Below are positions 23,508-32,225 of a stretch of 55,952 nucleotides of DNA, piece after piece. Below the pieces are notes generated by a model. That model saw nothing but the letters and a program-made list of their open reading frames with translations, was not told the origin of the DNA and ran no database searches. A program made the translations under genes and the position numbers. This stretch comes from Trueperaceae bacterium. GTDB lineage: Bacteria; Deinococcota; Deinococci; Deinococcales; Trueperaceae. The first letter of the stretch is position 1; every line of letters starts with the position of its first letter. The stretch spans positions 1 through 55,952 of the forward strand of contig JACFNR010000002.1 in assembly GCA_019454765.1 (NCBI GenBank). The letters run 5' to 3'.

Positions 23508-24726
23508 GAACGGCTCCTCTCGTCCCCAGCGCGGCCCGCCACGCCACCAGGTAGGTGGAGATGGCGGAGTCGAGCGAAAAATGCTGCAGGGCCCACTCCT
23601 GGCCGGCCCGCGCAGTCGTGGTCCTGACGGCGGACCGCTCCAGGTAGCGCAGGCAGGCGTCGGCCGCGGCCTCGACGTCGTGGATGGCGACCACGCTGCC
23701 GTGCGCCGAGTCGGGCACGAGATCCCGGATCGCGAACGTGTCGGAGACCACGCAGGCGCAACCGGCCGCGAGGGCCTCCTTGACGACGTTCGGCACCCGC
23801 TCGGTGAGCGACATGAACAGGAAGACCTCGGCCCGCGCCAGGGCCTCCGCCACCGCCTCCTGCGGCAGGTGACCCGCGAAGGTGACGTCGCGCAGGCCCA
23901 GCTCGGCGGCGCGGCGCTCCAGCTCCGGGAGCTGGTCCCCGCCGCCCAACACCTCGAGCGAGGCGTATGGGGCGGCGGCGACCACGCGCGCGAAGGCCTC
24001 CAGCACGTCGAGCATGCCCTTCTCGGGGTCCAGCCGCCCGACGCTGACGATGCGGCCCCGCACCCTCGTGCCCGCGCGGCACTCGAACAGCCTGGTGGGG
24101 ATCCCGTCGGGCACGACGTCGACGCGCCACTCCGCCACGCCGAACGCCGCGCAGATCTCCGCCACGTTGTCGTGCGAGAGCGTCCGCAACCAGGTGGCGC
24201 CCTGCGCCACGCCGGCAGTCAGACCGTAGCGCAGGTCGATGTCGTACGCGCTGAACGACATGGAGAGGACGGTGCCCGGCAGCTCGCGCTCGACGAGGAA
24301 CCCGACCATGCTGGGGTAATGCGCCCAGCAGAGGTGCACCACGTGCGGCCTGCGCGAGCGGATCTCGCCGAAGACCTCGAGCACGCGCGGCAGGAGCACG
24401 AGGCTCCGGGCAAGCAGCTCCGGTTGGCGCCAGAGGCTCGTCACCAGCGCCCGCAGCAGCGCCAGGGCCGCGGCGGGGATGGTGGCGGCGACGCCGACGC
24501 CGCGGAGGAGCGAGGCGAACCGCGCCCGCGTCACCGTCACGGCGGCCAGGCCCCGCTCCCGCGTCAGGCGCGCGCTCGCCGGGTGCGCCGGCCTGAGAGC
24601 GTGCACCGTCACGGCGGCGCCGCGGCGCGCGAGCTCCCTCACGTCGTGCGACGTGAACGTCTCCGACGGCATGGGGAACCCCATGGTCACGTAGCTGATG
24701 ACCAGGCCGTCGGCGCGCGGGGTCAC
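23494..24726 (-). CDS. Group-1 (GT4) glycosyltransferase
   Basis: A 410-residue GT-B glycosyltransferase. The C-terminal half carries the donor-site pattern: GRIVSVGRLDPEKGMLDVLEAF, LEVLGGGDQLPELE, VTFAGHLPQEAVAEALARAEVFLFMS, and the E-x7-E-like VPNVVKEALAAGCACVVSD. The acceptor half begins LVISYVTMGFPMPSETF. GTG 24726 overlaps the ligase stop (GTGA), which sets the start. It probably adds one sugar to the lipid-linked repeat unit on the cytoplasmic face. Confidence 0.93.
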   Translation of the reverse strand: MTPRADGLVISYVTMGFPMPSETFTSHDVRELARRGAAVTVHALRPAHPASARLTRERGLAAVTVTRARFASLLRGVGVAATIPAAALALLRALVTSLWRQPELLARSLVLLPRVLEVFGEIRSRRPHVVHLCWAHYPSMVGFLVERELPGTVLSMSFSAYDIDLRYGLTAGVAQGATWLRTLSHDNVAEICAAFGVAEWRVDVVPDGIPTRLFECRAGTRVRGRIVSVGRLDPEKGMLDVLEAFARVVAAAPYASLEVLGGGDQLPELERRAAELGLRDVTFAGHLPQEAVAEALARAEVFLFMSLTERVPNVVKEALAAGCACVVSDTFAIRDLVPDSAHGSVVAIHDVEAAADACLRYLERSAVRTTTARAGQEWALQHFSLDSAISTYLVAWRAALGTRGAVHVRD

Positions 24727-25973
24727 GGCGCGACCTCGCGGGCGGGGAGCCGACGCGGCGCGGCGCGGGCCAGCAGGGCGGGCCCCACGTCGCAGGTGAG
24801 GAGGGCGAGCAACAGCCACGTCGACTTGTCGTAGGCGGAGCCCTTGGGCAACATGGCCACCACCAGCGTCAGGAACAGGAAGATGCGCGCCAGGCGGGCG
24901 GGCGATGGCGGCGCGATGAACTGGGCGAGGAGCGTGAGCGCCAAGGCGGCGACGTAGAGAGCCAGCCCGACGAGGCCGGTGCCGACCGCCACCGCCAGGA
25001 AGGCGTTGTGCGGCGCCCAGCCGTTGCCGAGGATCGGGCGGACGGCCGCGCGGAAGGCGTTGTTGCCGTAGCCGAAGGCGGGCCGCCCGATGAGCGCCAG
25101 CCACCCGCCGTGCCAGATCTCGGCGCGGCCCGTGAAGTCGGATTGGGTCAGGTCGTGGCCGAGGGTCGAGATGCGCTCCATGTTCGGCAGGGCCCGCTCC
25201 GCCAGGTCGGGTGGCAGCAGCGCCAGCGTGGTGACGGCGGCAGCCACGGCCACCACCAGCCCCACGCGCACGCTGCCGCGCAGGCGCACCGCGGCGAGGG
25301 GGAGCTGGGCGGCGACCAGGAGGGTGAGCAGGACCCCGCTACGCGAGCCGGTGAGCACGAGCGCGAAGGGCGCCAGGCCAAGGAAGGCCAGGTTGAAGAC
25401 GGTCGAGAGAGGGCCCCTCCGCTGCGTCACCAGCCACCACGCCACGCCCATGGCGAGGGCGAGGATGGTGGCCACCTCGTTCTGGTTCTCGCCCGCCGAG
25501 GCTATGCGCCCGTCGATGCGGATGGTGTCGGGGCGGAACAGGAACACCCACAGGACGTTGACCGCCACCACCGTGGCGCCCAACACCAACGACTGCAGCA
25601 CCGCGTTGCGGGCTCGAGCGTCCTGGCAGAGTTGCCACACCAGCCAGACGAGCAGGAGGAGCTGGACCATCGTCGTGAGTCCCTCGCGGCTCGCGTCGGT
25701 GTCGACGGTCCAGAAGTAGCTGAGGGCCAGCCACGCCGTGTAAGCCGCCGTGACCACGAGGAGGAGCGACGGCGGGCGCAGCCGCACCCGTCCGGGTTCC
25801 AGCAGGCTCAGGAGACCGAGCAGGGCCGCGGCGAAGCCGACCAGCCGCGCGACCGAGCCGACGCCCTCCAGCACGACGGCCTCCTCCCACGGCACGGCGA
25901 ACACCGTCACGCATAGTGCCGCCAGCGCCACCCCGGCGAGTCCGCCGGGCGCCGTCCGGCTCGCGCCAGTCAC
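24723..25973 (-). CDS. O-antigen ligase/polymerase-like membrane protein
   Basis: A 416-residue polytopic protein with about eleven hydrophobic segments and a large periplasmic loop near residues 265-330. The Wzy_C/ligase signature appears as LTGSRSGVLLTLLVAAQLPL and in the loop GRAEIWHGGWLALIGRPAFGYGNNAF with downstream GWAPHNAFL, including the catalytic-type histidine. It either polymerises repeat units (Wzy) or ligates the glycan to an acceptor (WaaL/PglL type); sequence alone does not separate these. GTG 25973 overlaps the upstream glycosyltransferase stop (GTGA). Confidence 0.87.
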   Translation of the reverse strand: MTGASRTAPGGLAGVALAALCVTVFAVPWEEAVVLEGVGSVARLVGFAAALLGLLSLLEPGRVRLRPPSLLLVVTAAYTAWLALSYFWTVDTDASREGLTTMVQLLLLVWLVWQLCQDARARNAVLQSLVLGATVVAVNVLWVFLFRPDTIRIDGRIASAGENQNEVATILALAMGVAWWLVTQRRGPLSTVFNLAFLGLAPFALVLTGSRSGVLLTLLVAAQLPLAAVRLRGSVRVGLVVAVAAAVTTLALLPPDLAERALPNMERISTLGHDLTQSDFTGRAEIWHGGWLALIGRPAFGYGNNAFRAAVRPILGNGWAPHNAFLAVAVGTGLVGLALYVAALALTLLAQFIAPPSPARLARIFLFLTLVVAMLPKGSAYDKSTWLLLALLTCDVGPALLARAAPRRLPAREVAP

Positions 25974-26941
25974 CGCGCCGCTCCCGCGGCGCCGAGGCGG
26001 GTGAGCAGGCGTCCGGCGCCCTTGCCGATGGCGGCGCCGAGCAGGAGGGTGCCCGTGGCCGGCCGGGTGACGATGGCAGCGAGGGCGTAGCGGGCCGCGG
26101 CAGCGTACCGGCCGGCCACCACGCAATCCTCCACGTAGGAGAGCCCCCAGCGCGCGCCCATCCGGCGCTTCCAGCGGGCGATCGCCCCGGCGCTCAGGCC
26201 GCCACGCTCGCGCAGGAGGCGGCCGGGGACGTCCACCACCAGGTGGTCGTTGCGGAGCCGGCTCGCCGGCGGCGTGCGGAAGGTGGCGTTGTCGTCGTGC
26301 TTGTTCCAGACGGCGGCGACCGTGTCGACGAAGCCCACGTCGTTGCCCGGCAGCAGCGACAGCAGCGCCACGGTGTCGCTACCAACGCAGTCGTACGCGT
26401 AGAAGCCCGCGCTCAGGGCGAGGTCGCGGCGGTAGAGGGCGGCCGCGTGGGGGATGCTCACGCTGCCGGCCGCGTAGGCGAGCAGCAGGTCCAGGCCCGA
26501 GTTGAAGCGCGGCAGGCCGCGGTTCACCTCGGTGGCCTCGTAGCCGGTCCGGGAGGTGTAGTCGTGCGCGCGCCCGAAGACGAGCGCCAGGTCGGGACGC
26601 TCCACGAACAGCTCGACCGCTCGCGCCACGAACTCCGGGTCGAGCAGCCAGTCGTCGCCGTCGAGGTTGAGCACGAGGTCGCCCACGGCGTCCGCGGCCA
26701 AGGTGGCGCGGTAGTTGCCGGTCCGGCCGAGGTTCGTTACGCGCCTGACGTAGGTGAGACGCCGGTCGAGCAGGTACGGGGCCACGACGGCGGGCGTGGC
26801 GTCGGGCGAGGCGTCGTCGGCGACCACCACCTGCAGGGGGGCGTACGTCTGCGCCAGGGCGCTCTCCAACGCTCGCGGCAGGACGTCGGCCTGACCGTAC
26901 GTCGGGATCATGATGGTGGCGATGGGGGCGGACGGGCTCAC
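25970..26941 (-). CDS. GT2 family glycosyltransferase
   Basis: A 323-residue GT-A family-2 transferase: PIATIMIPTYGQADVLPRAL, VVVADDASPDAT, and the metal-binding LNLDGDDWLLDPEF are seen in order. A C-terminal basic and hydrophobic segment may touch the membrane. It opens with GTG 26941, overlapping the stop of the GT-B-like gene (GTGA), and overlaps the ligase gene in the same way. It likely adds a sugar to the growing repeat unit; donor and acceptor are not evident. Confidence 0.92.
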   Translation of the reverse strand: MSPSAPIATIMIPTYGQADVLPRALESALAQTYAPLQVVVADDASPDATPAVVAPYLLDRRLTYVRRVTNLGRTGNYRATLAADAVGDLVLNLDGDDWLLDPEFVARAVELFVERPDLALVFGRAHDYTSRTGYEATEVNRGLPRFNSGLDLLLAYAAGSVSIPHAAALYRRDLALSAGFYAYDCVGSDTVALLSLLPGNDVGFVDTVAAVWNKHDDNATFRTPPASRLRNDHLVVDVPGRLLRERGGLSAGAIARWKRRMGARWGLSYVEDCVVAGRYAAAARYALAAIVTRPATGTLLLGAAIGKGAGRLLTRLGAAGAAR

Positions 26942-28338
26942 GCGGGCACCGCCTCCACGGGCGCGCCGGCGGCGACGGGGAGGGCGCGGGTGATGGCCGC
27001 CTCCACCACCCGGGCGCTGCGCAACGCGGCGCCGCGGGGGCCGGCGAACATGCTCTGCGCCAGGGGCCTTGCCGCCGCCACCAGCCCGGCCGCCAGTTCG
27101 GGGGCGGCGAGCGCGGTCGCCACCGTGCGCCTCAGCTCCGCCTCGGTGGAGGCGTGCGGCAGGCCCCGCGCGGCCCAATCGACCGGGGCGGTCTCGGGCA
27201 GCACCTGAACTGCCGGCACGCCGATGGCGGCAGCCTCGAGCAGCAGCGTCGTCTGGCTGCCGACGACGACGCCGGCCGCCGGCAGCAGGTCGTAGCTGTC
27301 GGCGCCCGTGACCACCTGCTCGCCCGCCACCACGCCTTCCGCGACGAGAGCGCGGTACTTCGCGAGGGACTCGCCGGGGTGGGGGCGGTAGCGCACCAGT
27401 CCCTTGGGCAGCCCCGCGAGCGCGCGGGCCGCCAGGCGGAGCGCGCGCGTGTCGACGCTCTCGTCGTAGTTGGTCCCGAAGTAGACGACGCCCGCGCCCG
27501 CGGCGGCGCCGGTCGCCTGGCGCGCCTTGAGCAGGAGCTCGAGCCTGGGGTTGCCGACCACCGTGGTAGGCGGCGTGGGGCCGGGGAACTTCTTGAGCTC
27601 GGCGCTGAAGTATGGCCCCCACGTCATGAGGAGCGACGCGCCGAGGAAGTCGTGCTCCGGCCAGGCGCCGCTGAACACCCCGTGCTGCATCAGGAGCAGG
27701 GGCACGCGCGCCTCCCGGAACGCGGTGAGGACGCCCGGGTCGAGGTTGGTGTGGATGGCCAGGCCGACCCTCGCGCCGGTGGTGGCGAGGGCGCGGCCCG
27801 TGATGACGGCGTCCCACGCCTGCACCTTCAGGAGCGTCCGGAGGTCGCGGCGGGCCCCGTCGTCGAGTCCCCAGCTCCGCGCGAACCGCTCCTCCTGTCC
27901 CCGCGCGGCGGCGTAGCGCGCTCGTGCCGCCGCCACGGCGCCGCCCGCCGCCTGGTGCCAACCGCCACCCGCGGCGAGGTGGGCGACGCGCGTGCCGCGC
28001 TTCTCCAGCTCGGCGGCGACGGGGACGAGAAGGGCGTGGTAGTCGTTGCGGGCGGGCACGTGCATCATCAGGACGTCGGCCGCGCCGAGCGGGTCGGGGT
28101 TGCGGGCCTGCCCCCAGGCGGAGCGGGCGGCGCGCGCCAGCACGGGCCAGGTCAGGGCGGCGCGCTCCGTCAGGGACGCGCGCGCGGCGCCGCGCGCGCC
28201 GGCCGGCGCGAAGAGCTGCTCGCCCGCCGCGAGGCGCCTCAGCAGGTGCGCGGCGTCCGCGAAGGGCGCCGCGTAGTCGGCGACGAGTTCCGCGTGGAAC
28301 TCCGCGAAGCCGGGGACGGAGTCGCTGCACGCGGTCAT
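26938..28338 (-). CDS. GT-B-fold glycosyltransferase-like / epimerase-like protein
   Basis: A 466-residue protein I cannot place firmly. The C-terminal half looks like the nucleotide-binding half of GT-B enzymes: VPLLLMQHGVFSG, TTVVGNPRLELLL, LVRYRPHPGESLAKY, and GADSYDLLPAAGVVVGSQTTLLLEAAAIGVP. This recalls capsule transferases, CDP-glycerol glycerophosphotransferases and UDP-GlcNAc 2-epimerases. The N-terminal half contains DVLMMHVPARNDYHALLVPV. It lies in the nonulosonic acid section of the operon, in which no NeuC/LegG 2-epimerase is otherwise seen. It could fill that role or transfer the acid. Both borders are ATGA/GTGA overlaps. Confidence 0.7.
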   Translation of the reverse strand: MTACSDSVPGFAEFHAELVADYAAPFADAAHLLRRLAAGEQLFAPAGARGAARASLTERAALTWPVLARAARSAWGQARNPDPLGAADVLMMHVPARNDYHALLVPVAAELEKRGTRVAHLAAGGGWHQAAGGAVAAARARYAAARGQEERFARSWGLDDGARRDLRTLLKVQAWDAVITGRALATTGARVGLAIHTNLDPGVLTAFREARVPLLLMQHGVFSGAWPEHDFLGASLLMTWGPYFSAELKKFPGPTPPTTVVGNPRLELLLKARQATGAAAGAGVVYFGTNYDESVDTRALRLAARALAGLPKGLVRYRPHPGESLAKYRALVAEGVVAGEQVVTGADSYDLLPAAGVVVGSQTTLLLEAAAIGVPAVQVLPETAPVDWAARGLPHASTEAELRRTVATALAAPELAAGLVAAARPLAQSMFAGPRGAALRSARVVEAAITRALPVAAGAPVEAVPA

Positions 28339-29414
28339 GCCGGGCCCTCCCTGTCGTGGAAGACCTGCGAGTAGACCTCGCGGGCCTGGGAGAGGTCCGC
28401 GGGCCGCCCCACGTCCTGCCAGTACTCGTGGACGGGGAAGCTCGACACCTTGCGGGTGTTGTGCAGGAGCTCCACGAGTAGGCTCGTCATGTCGTAGTAC
28501 TCTCCGGCCGGCACCAGCTCGAGGCACTCGGGCTCGAGGGCGTAGATGCCGGCGTTGATGAAGTAGTGCGTCACGGGCTTCTCGACGAGTTGGGTGACGT
28601 GCTCCTCGCTGAGCTCGACCACGCCGAACGGGACCTCTTGGCTGTAATCGCGCACCGCCATGGTGGCGGCCGCGCCGGTGGCGGCGTGGAAGTCGAGCAT
28701 GCGCCGGTAGTCGACGCGCGTCAGCACGTCGGCGTTCATGACGAGGAGCGTCTCCTGCGGGAGGGCGGGCAGGAGCCCGAGCGCGCCCGCGGTGCCCAGG
28801 CGCCGGTCCTCGCGTAGGTAGGTGATGTGCGCGCCCCAGCGCGAGCCGTCACCGAAGTACCGCTCGATCATCTCGGCGCGGTAGTTGACGGAGATGGCGA
28901 AGCGGCGGAAGCCCTGCCGGCAGAACCCCTCGACGATGGTCTCGAGGATGGGGTGTGGCCCCACGTTCAGGAGCGGTTTCGGCGTGTCGCGCGTCAACTC
29001 GCCGAGGCGCGTGCCGAGGCCGCCCGCCATCAACACCACGAGGTTGTCGTGGAGCGCGGCGGGGCGCGGGAGCGCCACGGCCAGCGCCACGACCCTGCCG
29101 GCCTCGTCCACGAGCGGGATGCGGAACAGGGAGCTGCGCTGCATGAGGGCGTCGACGTACTGCGGGGACGCCCCGGCGGGCGCCGTGAGCGGCGCCTCGT
29201 TCTGGATGGTCGCCACGCTGTCCGACAGCTGCGCGCCCCTGAGGAGGCCGCGCCTGACGTCGCCGTCGGTGACGATGCCGAGGAGGCGACCGGCCGCGTC
29301 GACGACCAGGGCCGTCTGCAGCTCGTTGACGTCGATGGCAAGGATGGCTGTGCGGATCTCGTCGGTTGGGGCGACCTGAAGTCGCTTGGTGTCGGTGATG
29401 AACATCGTGCCCAC
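28335..29414 (-). CDS. CBS-domain sugar nucleotidyltransferase (PtmE-like)
   Basis: A 359-residue protein with a pair of CBS domains (about 5-115: ALVVDAAGRLLGIVTDGDVRRGLL, RIPLVDEAGRVVALAV) fused to an NTP-transferase domain (about 122-350). The latter begins LVVLMAGGLGTRLGELTRDTPKPLLNVG, with MNADVLTRVDY as metal site. The same architecture is seen in PtmE, the glucosamine-1-phosphate guanylyltransferase that starts legionaminic acid synthesis in Campylobacter. Its place beside NeuD/NeuB/NeuA homologues fits that role. GTG 29414 is used; ATG 29405 is an alternative. A 134-base gap precedes it, the largest inside this operon. Confidence 0.88.
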   Translation of the reverse strand: MGTMFITDTKRLQVAPTDEIRTAILAIDVNELQTALVVDAAGRLLGIVTDGDVRRGLLRGAQLSDSVATIQNEAPLTAPAGASPQYVDALMQRSSLFRIPLVDEAGRVVALAVALPRPAALHDNLVVLMAGGLGTRLGELTRDTPKPLLNVGPHPILETIVEGFCRQGFRRFAISVNYRAEMIERYFGDGSRWGAHITYLREDRRLGTAGALGLLPALPQETLLVMNADVLTRVDYRRMLDFHAATGAAATMAVRDYSQEVPFGVVELSEEHVTQLVEKPVTHYFINAGIYALEPECLELVPAGEYYDMTSLLVELLHNTRKVSSFPVHEYWQDVGRPADLSQAREVYSQVFHDREGPA

Positions 29415-29548
29415 GCTTTGCGCTCTCCGGGGGTGAGATGCCTAGCAGAGCGTTTCCGTGGAGTGACTGTAGTGCCGCGCGCCCGTCCGGGGTGTGCAGC
29501 CGTCACGCCCGCCCGGCCGGGCGCCTTGCGGCCTGCCCCGCGCGCCGC

Positions 29549-30223
29549 TCAGCCAGTCGGGCGACCGATCGGACGCGCGGGCGAGCCGACCACGACGGCG
29601 CCCGCCGGCACGTCCGAGGTCACGACGGCGCCGGCGCCCACGATGGCGCCCGCCCCCACGTGCAACTTGGGCAGCACGACCGCGCCGAGCCCGAGTTGCG
29701 CCTCCGCGGCGAGGGTGACGCCGCCTCCGAGTACCGCCCGCGGGGCGAGGTGAACGCCACGCTCGAGGACGCAGTCGTGCTCGACGATGGCGCCCGTGTT
29801 GACGATGACGTCGTCCATGAGGCCGGCGCCGGGGTTGACGACGGCGCCGGCGAGCACCTGCACCCCCTCCCCAAGCGCGACGCCCCGCGCCACGGTGGCG
29901 CGGGCGTGCACGACGGTGGCGAGGCGGTAGCCGTCCGCCCGGAGGCGCGCGGCGAGCGCGTGACGGGCCACGTGGCGTCCGAAGCCGACCACGGCCACGA
30001 CGACGTCGAAGCGAAGCGCGGGGTACGCCTCCAGCTCGTCGTCGGCGCCCACGACGGGCACGCCGGCCAGGGTGGAGCCGTGCTTGCTCGCGTCGGGGTC
30101 GAGCACCGCCACGACCTCGCGCGCGCCGGTGGATCGGAGGGCGTCGAGCACCACGCGCGCGTGGCCGCCCGCGCCCAGCAGCACGACGGGCCGCGGAGCT
30201 CCCACCGGCGCCCCGGCACTCAC
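29549..30223 (-). CDS. NeuD-family sugar O/N-acetyltransferase
   Basis: A 224-residue protein. The N-terminal nucleotide-binding-like fold (VVLLGAGGHARVVLDALRST) is followed by left-handed beta-helix hexapeptide repeats from about 95 (ATVARGVALGEGVQVLAGAV) to the end, with His in IVEHDCVLERGVHLAP as the likely base. This is the NeuD/PglD layout. In legionaminic acid routes the equivalent enzyme acetylates a 4-amino sugar before condensation; in sialic acid loci it O-acetylates the product. GTG 30223 starts four bases after neuB's stop. Confidence 0.9.
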   Translation of the reverse strand: MSAGAPVGAPRPVVLLGAGGHARVVLDALRSTGAREVVAVLDPDASKHGSTLAGVPVVGADDELEAYPALRFDVVVAVVGFGRHVARHALAARLRADGYRLATVVHARATVARGVALGEGVQVLAGAVVNPGAGLMDDVIVNTGAIVEHDCVLERGVHLAPRAVLGGGVTLAAEAQLGLGAVVLPKLHVGAGAIVGAGAVVTSDVPAGAVVVGSPARPIGRPTG

Positions 30224-30227
30224 GCCG

Positions 30228-31307
30228 TCACGCGAGGTCGTCCCACTCGAGCTCGTGGTCGGCGGGGAGGTCGCGCGCCACGGCGCGGCCGACGACGGCG
30301 GGGTACTGGTCGGGGTCGATGCCGGTGCCGGGGCGCTTGAAGTCCAGGTCCTCGAGGGCGAGCACCGTGCCGGCGCTCACCGCGCGGCGCAGGACGACGC
30401 GGCGCCGGAACTTGCGCCGCTTGGCCAACTCCGCCTCGCTGACGCGGCGCGCGCTGCCGCCGAGCGCTCGCTGCACGAAGCCGAGGTCCCGCGCGAGCTC
30501 CGCCAGCTCGCCCGGGTCCGCCGAGATGGCGTGATCCCACCCGGGCAGCTCCTTGTCGAGCGTGAAGTGCTTCTCCACCAGGCAGGCGCCGAGGGCGACC
30601 GCGGCGAACGCCGCGGCGGTGCCCAACGTGTGGTCGCTGAAGCCCACCGGGGTGCCGAAGGCGCTCTCGAGCATGGGGATGTTACGGAGGTTGACGTCGT
30701 CCGGGTCGGGGGGGTAGATCGACACGCAGTGGAGCAGGACGACCGGACCCGACCCGGCCTCCGCGAGCGTGTCGACGGCCCTGCCGACCTCGCCGAGGGT
30801 GGCCATGCCCGTCGAGAGCAGCACCGGCTTGCGGGTGGCCGCGACGCTGCGTAGCAGCACGGGGTGGTTGACGTCCATGGAGGCGATCTTGTAGGCCGGC
30901 ACGTCGAGCTCGGCGAGCATGGCGACCTCCTCGGGCGCGAACGGGGTGGAGAGGAAGGCGATGCCGAGCTCGGCGCAGTGCCGCGCCACCTCTGCGTGCA
31001 TGGCGGGCGTCAACTGGTACGCCTCCACCATCTCGCGCAGGCTGCCGAAGTGCTTCTTCTTGTCGGCGTAGCTCGTGTTGCGCTCGTACTCGGCCCGGCC
31101 GACCAGGCTGGAGGCGCTCCACGACTGGAACTTGACCGCGTCTGCCCCCGCCGCGTGGGCGGCCTCGACCAGGCGGTGGCAGAGCGCGAGGTCGCCGTTG
31201 TGGTTGGAACCTACCTCGGCGATCAGGTAGGGCTTGCGTCCGGGTCCGACGGGGACGCCGCCGATCCTCACGGGTTCGGGTGCGAAGTCGGGGTTCGGTT
31301 GCGTCAC
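30228..31307 (-). CDS. neuB: Nonulosonic acid synthase (NeuB/LegI family)
   Basis: A 359-residue cytosolic enzyme condensing phosphoenolpyruvate with an N-acetylmannosamine-type sugar to make a nine-carbon acid. The NeuB TIM barrel (about 20-270) shows LIAEVGSNHNGDLALCHRLV, ADAVKFQSW, STPFAPEEV, GFSDHTLGT and EKHFTLDKELPGWDHAIS. A C-terminal SAF (antifreeze-like) domain follows (about 300-359: RRAVSAGTVLALEDLDFKRP). Whether the product is neuraminic, legionaminic or another acid cannot be decided from sequence. GTG 31307 overlaps the upstream glycosyltransferase stop. Confidence 0.94.
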   Translation of the reverse strand: MTQPNPDFAPEPVRIGGVPVGPGRKPYLIAEVGSNHNGDLALCHRLVEAAHAAGADAVKFQSWSASSLVGRAEYERNTSYADKKKHFGSLREMVEAYQLTPAMHAEVARHCAELGIAFLSTPFAPEEVAMLAELDVPAYKIASMDVNHPVLLRSVAATRKPVLLSTGMATLGEVGRAVDTLAEAGSGPVVLLHCVSIYPPDPDDVNLRNIPMLESAFGTPVGFSDHTLGTAAAFAAVALGACLVEKHFTLDKELPGWDHAISADPGELAELARDLGFVQRALGGSARRVSEAELAKRRKFRRRVVLRRAVSAGTVLALEDLDFKRPGTGIDPDQYPAVVGRAVARDLPADHELEWDDLA

Positions 31308-32221
31308 GAGATCCGTTGCCTCCAGTCACGAAGCCATTCCCACCACCGGTATATCCGCCCGTCGGCGTTCAGGGCGGTGACGTAACGGCGCAGCGCCCGT
31401 GGGTCGTCGACGACCTGGGCGCGGAAGGCGACGAGGTCGTCCCTGGCGGCCTCCACCAGCGCCTGCAGCGTGGGCGGCAGGGCGTGGCGCGGCAGGCGCG
31501 GCGCCAACAGCCGCGCGTGGTGGCCCGCCACCAACGGCACCGCCCGCTGCACCTGCTCGGCGCTGAAGGGGCGGCGCACGCCCGCCATGCTGCCGCGGTG
31601 AAGGCGGTAGCCGAGGCGGGGCGTGGCGTCGAACGCGAGGCGCGCGCCGGCGGCCAGCGCGCGCACGGCGACGAGCCAGTCGAGGAGCCTGACGCCCTCC
31701 TCGGAGGGGAGGGCGGCGAGGAGGGTCTCCGAGCGGTAGGCGGCGTTGCCGAACCCCACCACGTTGCAGCCGGAGAGCAGCTCCGGCCACGACGCGAAGG
31801 CGCCAGCCTCGAAGCGGCCGCCGCTCGGCGCGCCGGCGTCGTCGAGCAGCTCCATGGCGCACGCCGCGACGTCGGCGCTCGCCAGGGCCGCGCGCGCCGC
31901 CGCCACCCGACCGGGCAGGGGCACGTCGTCCGAATCCACCAGCACCACTCCCTGCGTGCCGGGCAGGACGCCGCGCAAGACGGCCACCCGCAACTCGACG
32001 GGGTCCTCGTGGCCCGAGTCGCGCAGCAGGCGGGTGCGGCCTGCGAGGTCGGCGGCCGCGGTCGCCACGTAGGGCGCCACCTCGTCCTCGTTGACGTCGT
32101 CGAGCGCCATCACGAGCTCGAAGTCGGCGTCGTCCTGCCGCGCCAGGCCGGCCAGGAAGGCGCCGAGGAACGGCAGGCCGGCCCGGTAGGCGGTCGTGAA
32201 GACGAGGAGCGGCGCGCTCAC
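31304..32221 (-). CDS. GT2-like glycosyltransferase
   Basis: A 305-residue protein with a GT-A-like N-terminal half: LLVFTTAYRAGLPFLGAFLAG, FELVMALDDVNEDEVAPYV, and VVLVDSDDVPLPGRVAAARA as the DXD-type metal site. The C-terminal half is helical and basic and ends in RWWEWLRDWRQRIS, perhaps membrane-associated. It lies between the synthase and the cytidylyltransferase genes of the nonulosonic acid branch, so it is a candidate for transferring the CMP-activated acid. That is inference from position; known sialyltransferases have other folds. Confidence 0.8.
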   Translation of the reverse strand: MSAPLLVFTTAYRAGLPFLGAFLAGLARQDDADFELVMALDDVNEDEVAPYVATAAADLAGRTRLLRDSGHEDPVELRVAVLRGVLPGTQGVVLVDSDDVPLPGRVAAARAALASADVAACAMELLDDAGAPSGGRFEAGAFASWPELLSGCNVVGFGNAAYRSETLLAALPSEEGVRLLDWLVAVRALAAGARLAFDATPRLGYRLHRGSMAGVRRPFSAEQVQRAVPLVAGHHARLLAPRLPRHALPPTLQALVEAARDDLVAFRAQVVDDPRALRRYVTALNADGRIYRWWEWLRDWRQRIS

Positions 32222-32225
32222 GCGC

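Noticed and set aside
21528-23627. Rightward open frame of about 700 codons opposite asnB
   Set aside because: Composition is that of a reverse-complement shadow (His/Arg/Gln-rich, no motifs), and the leftward asnB has intact catalytic motifs.
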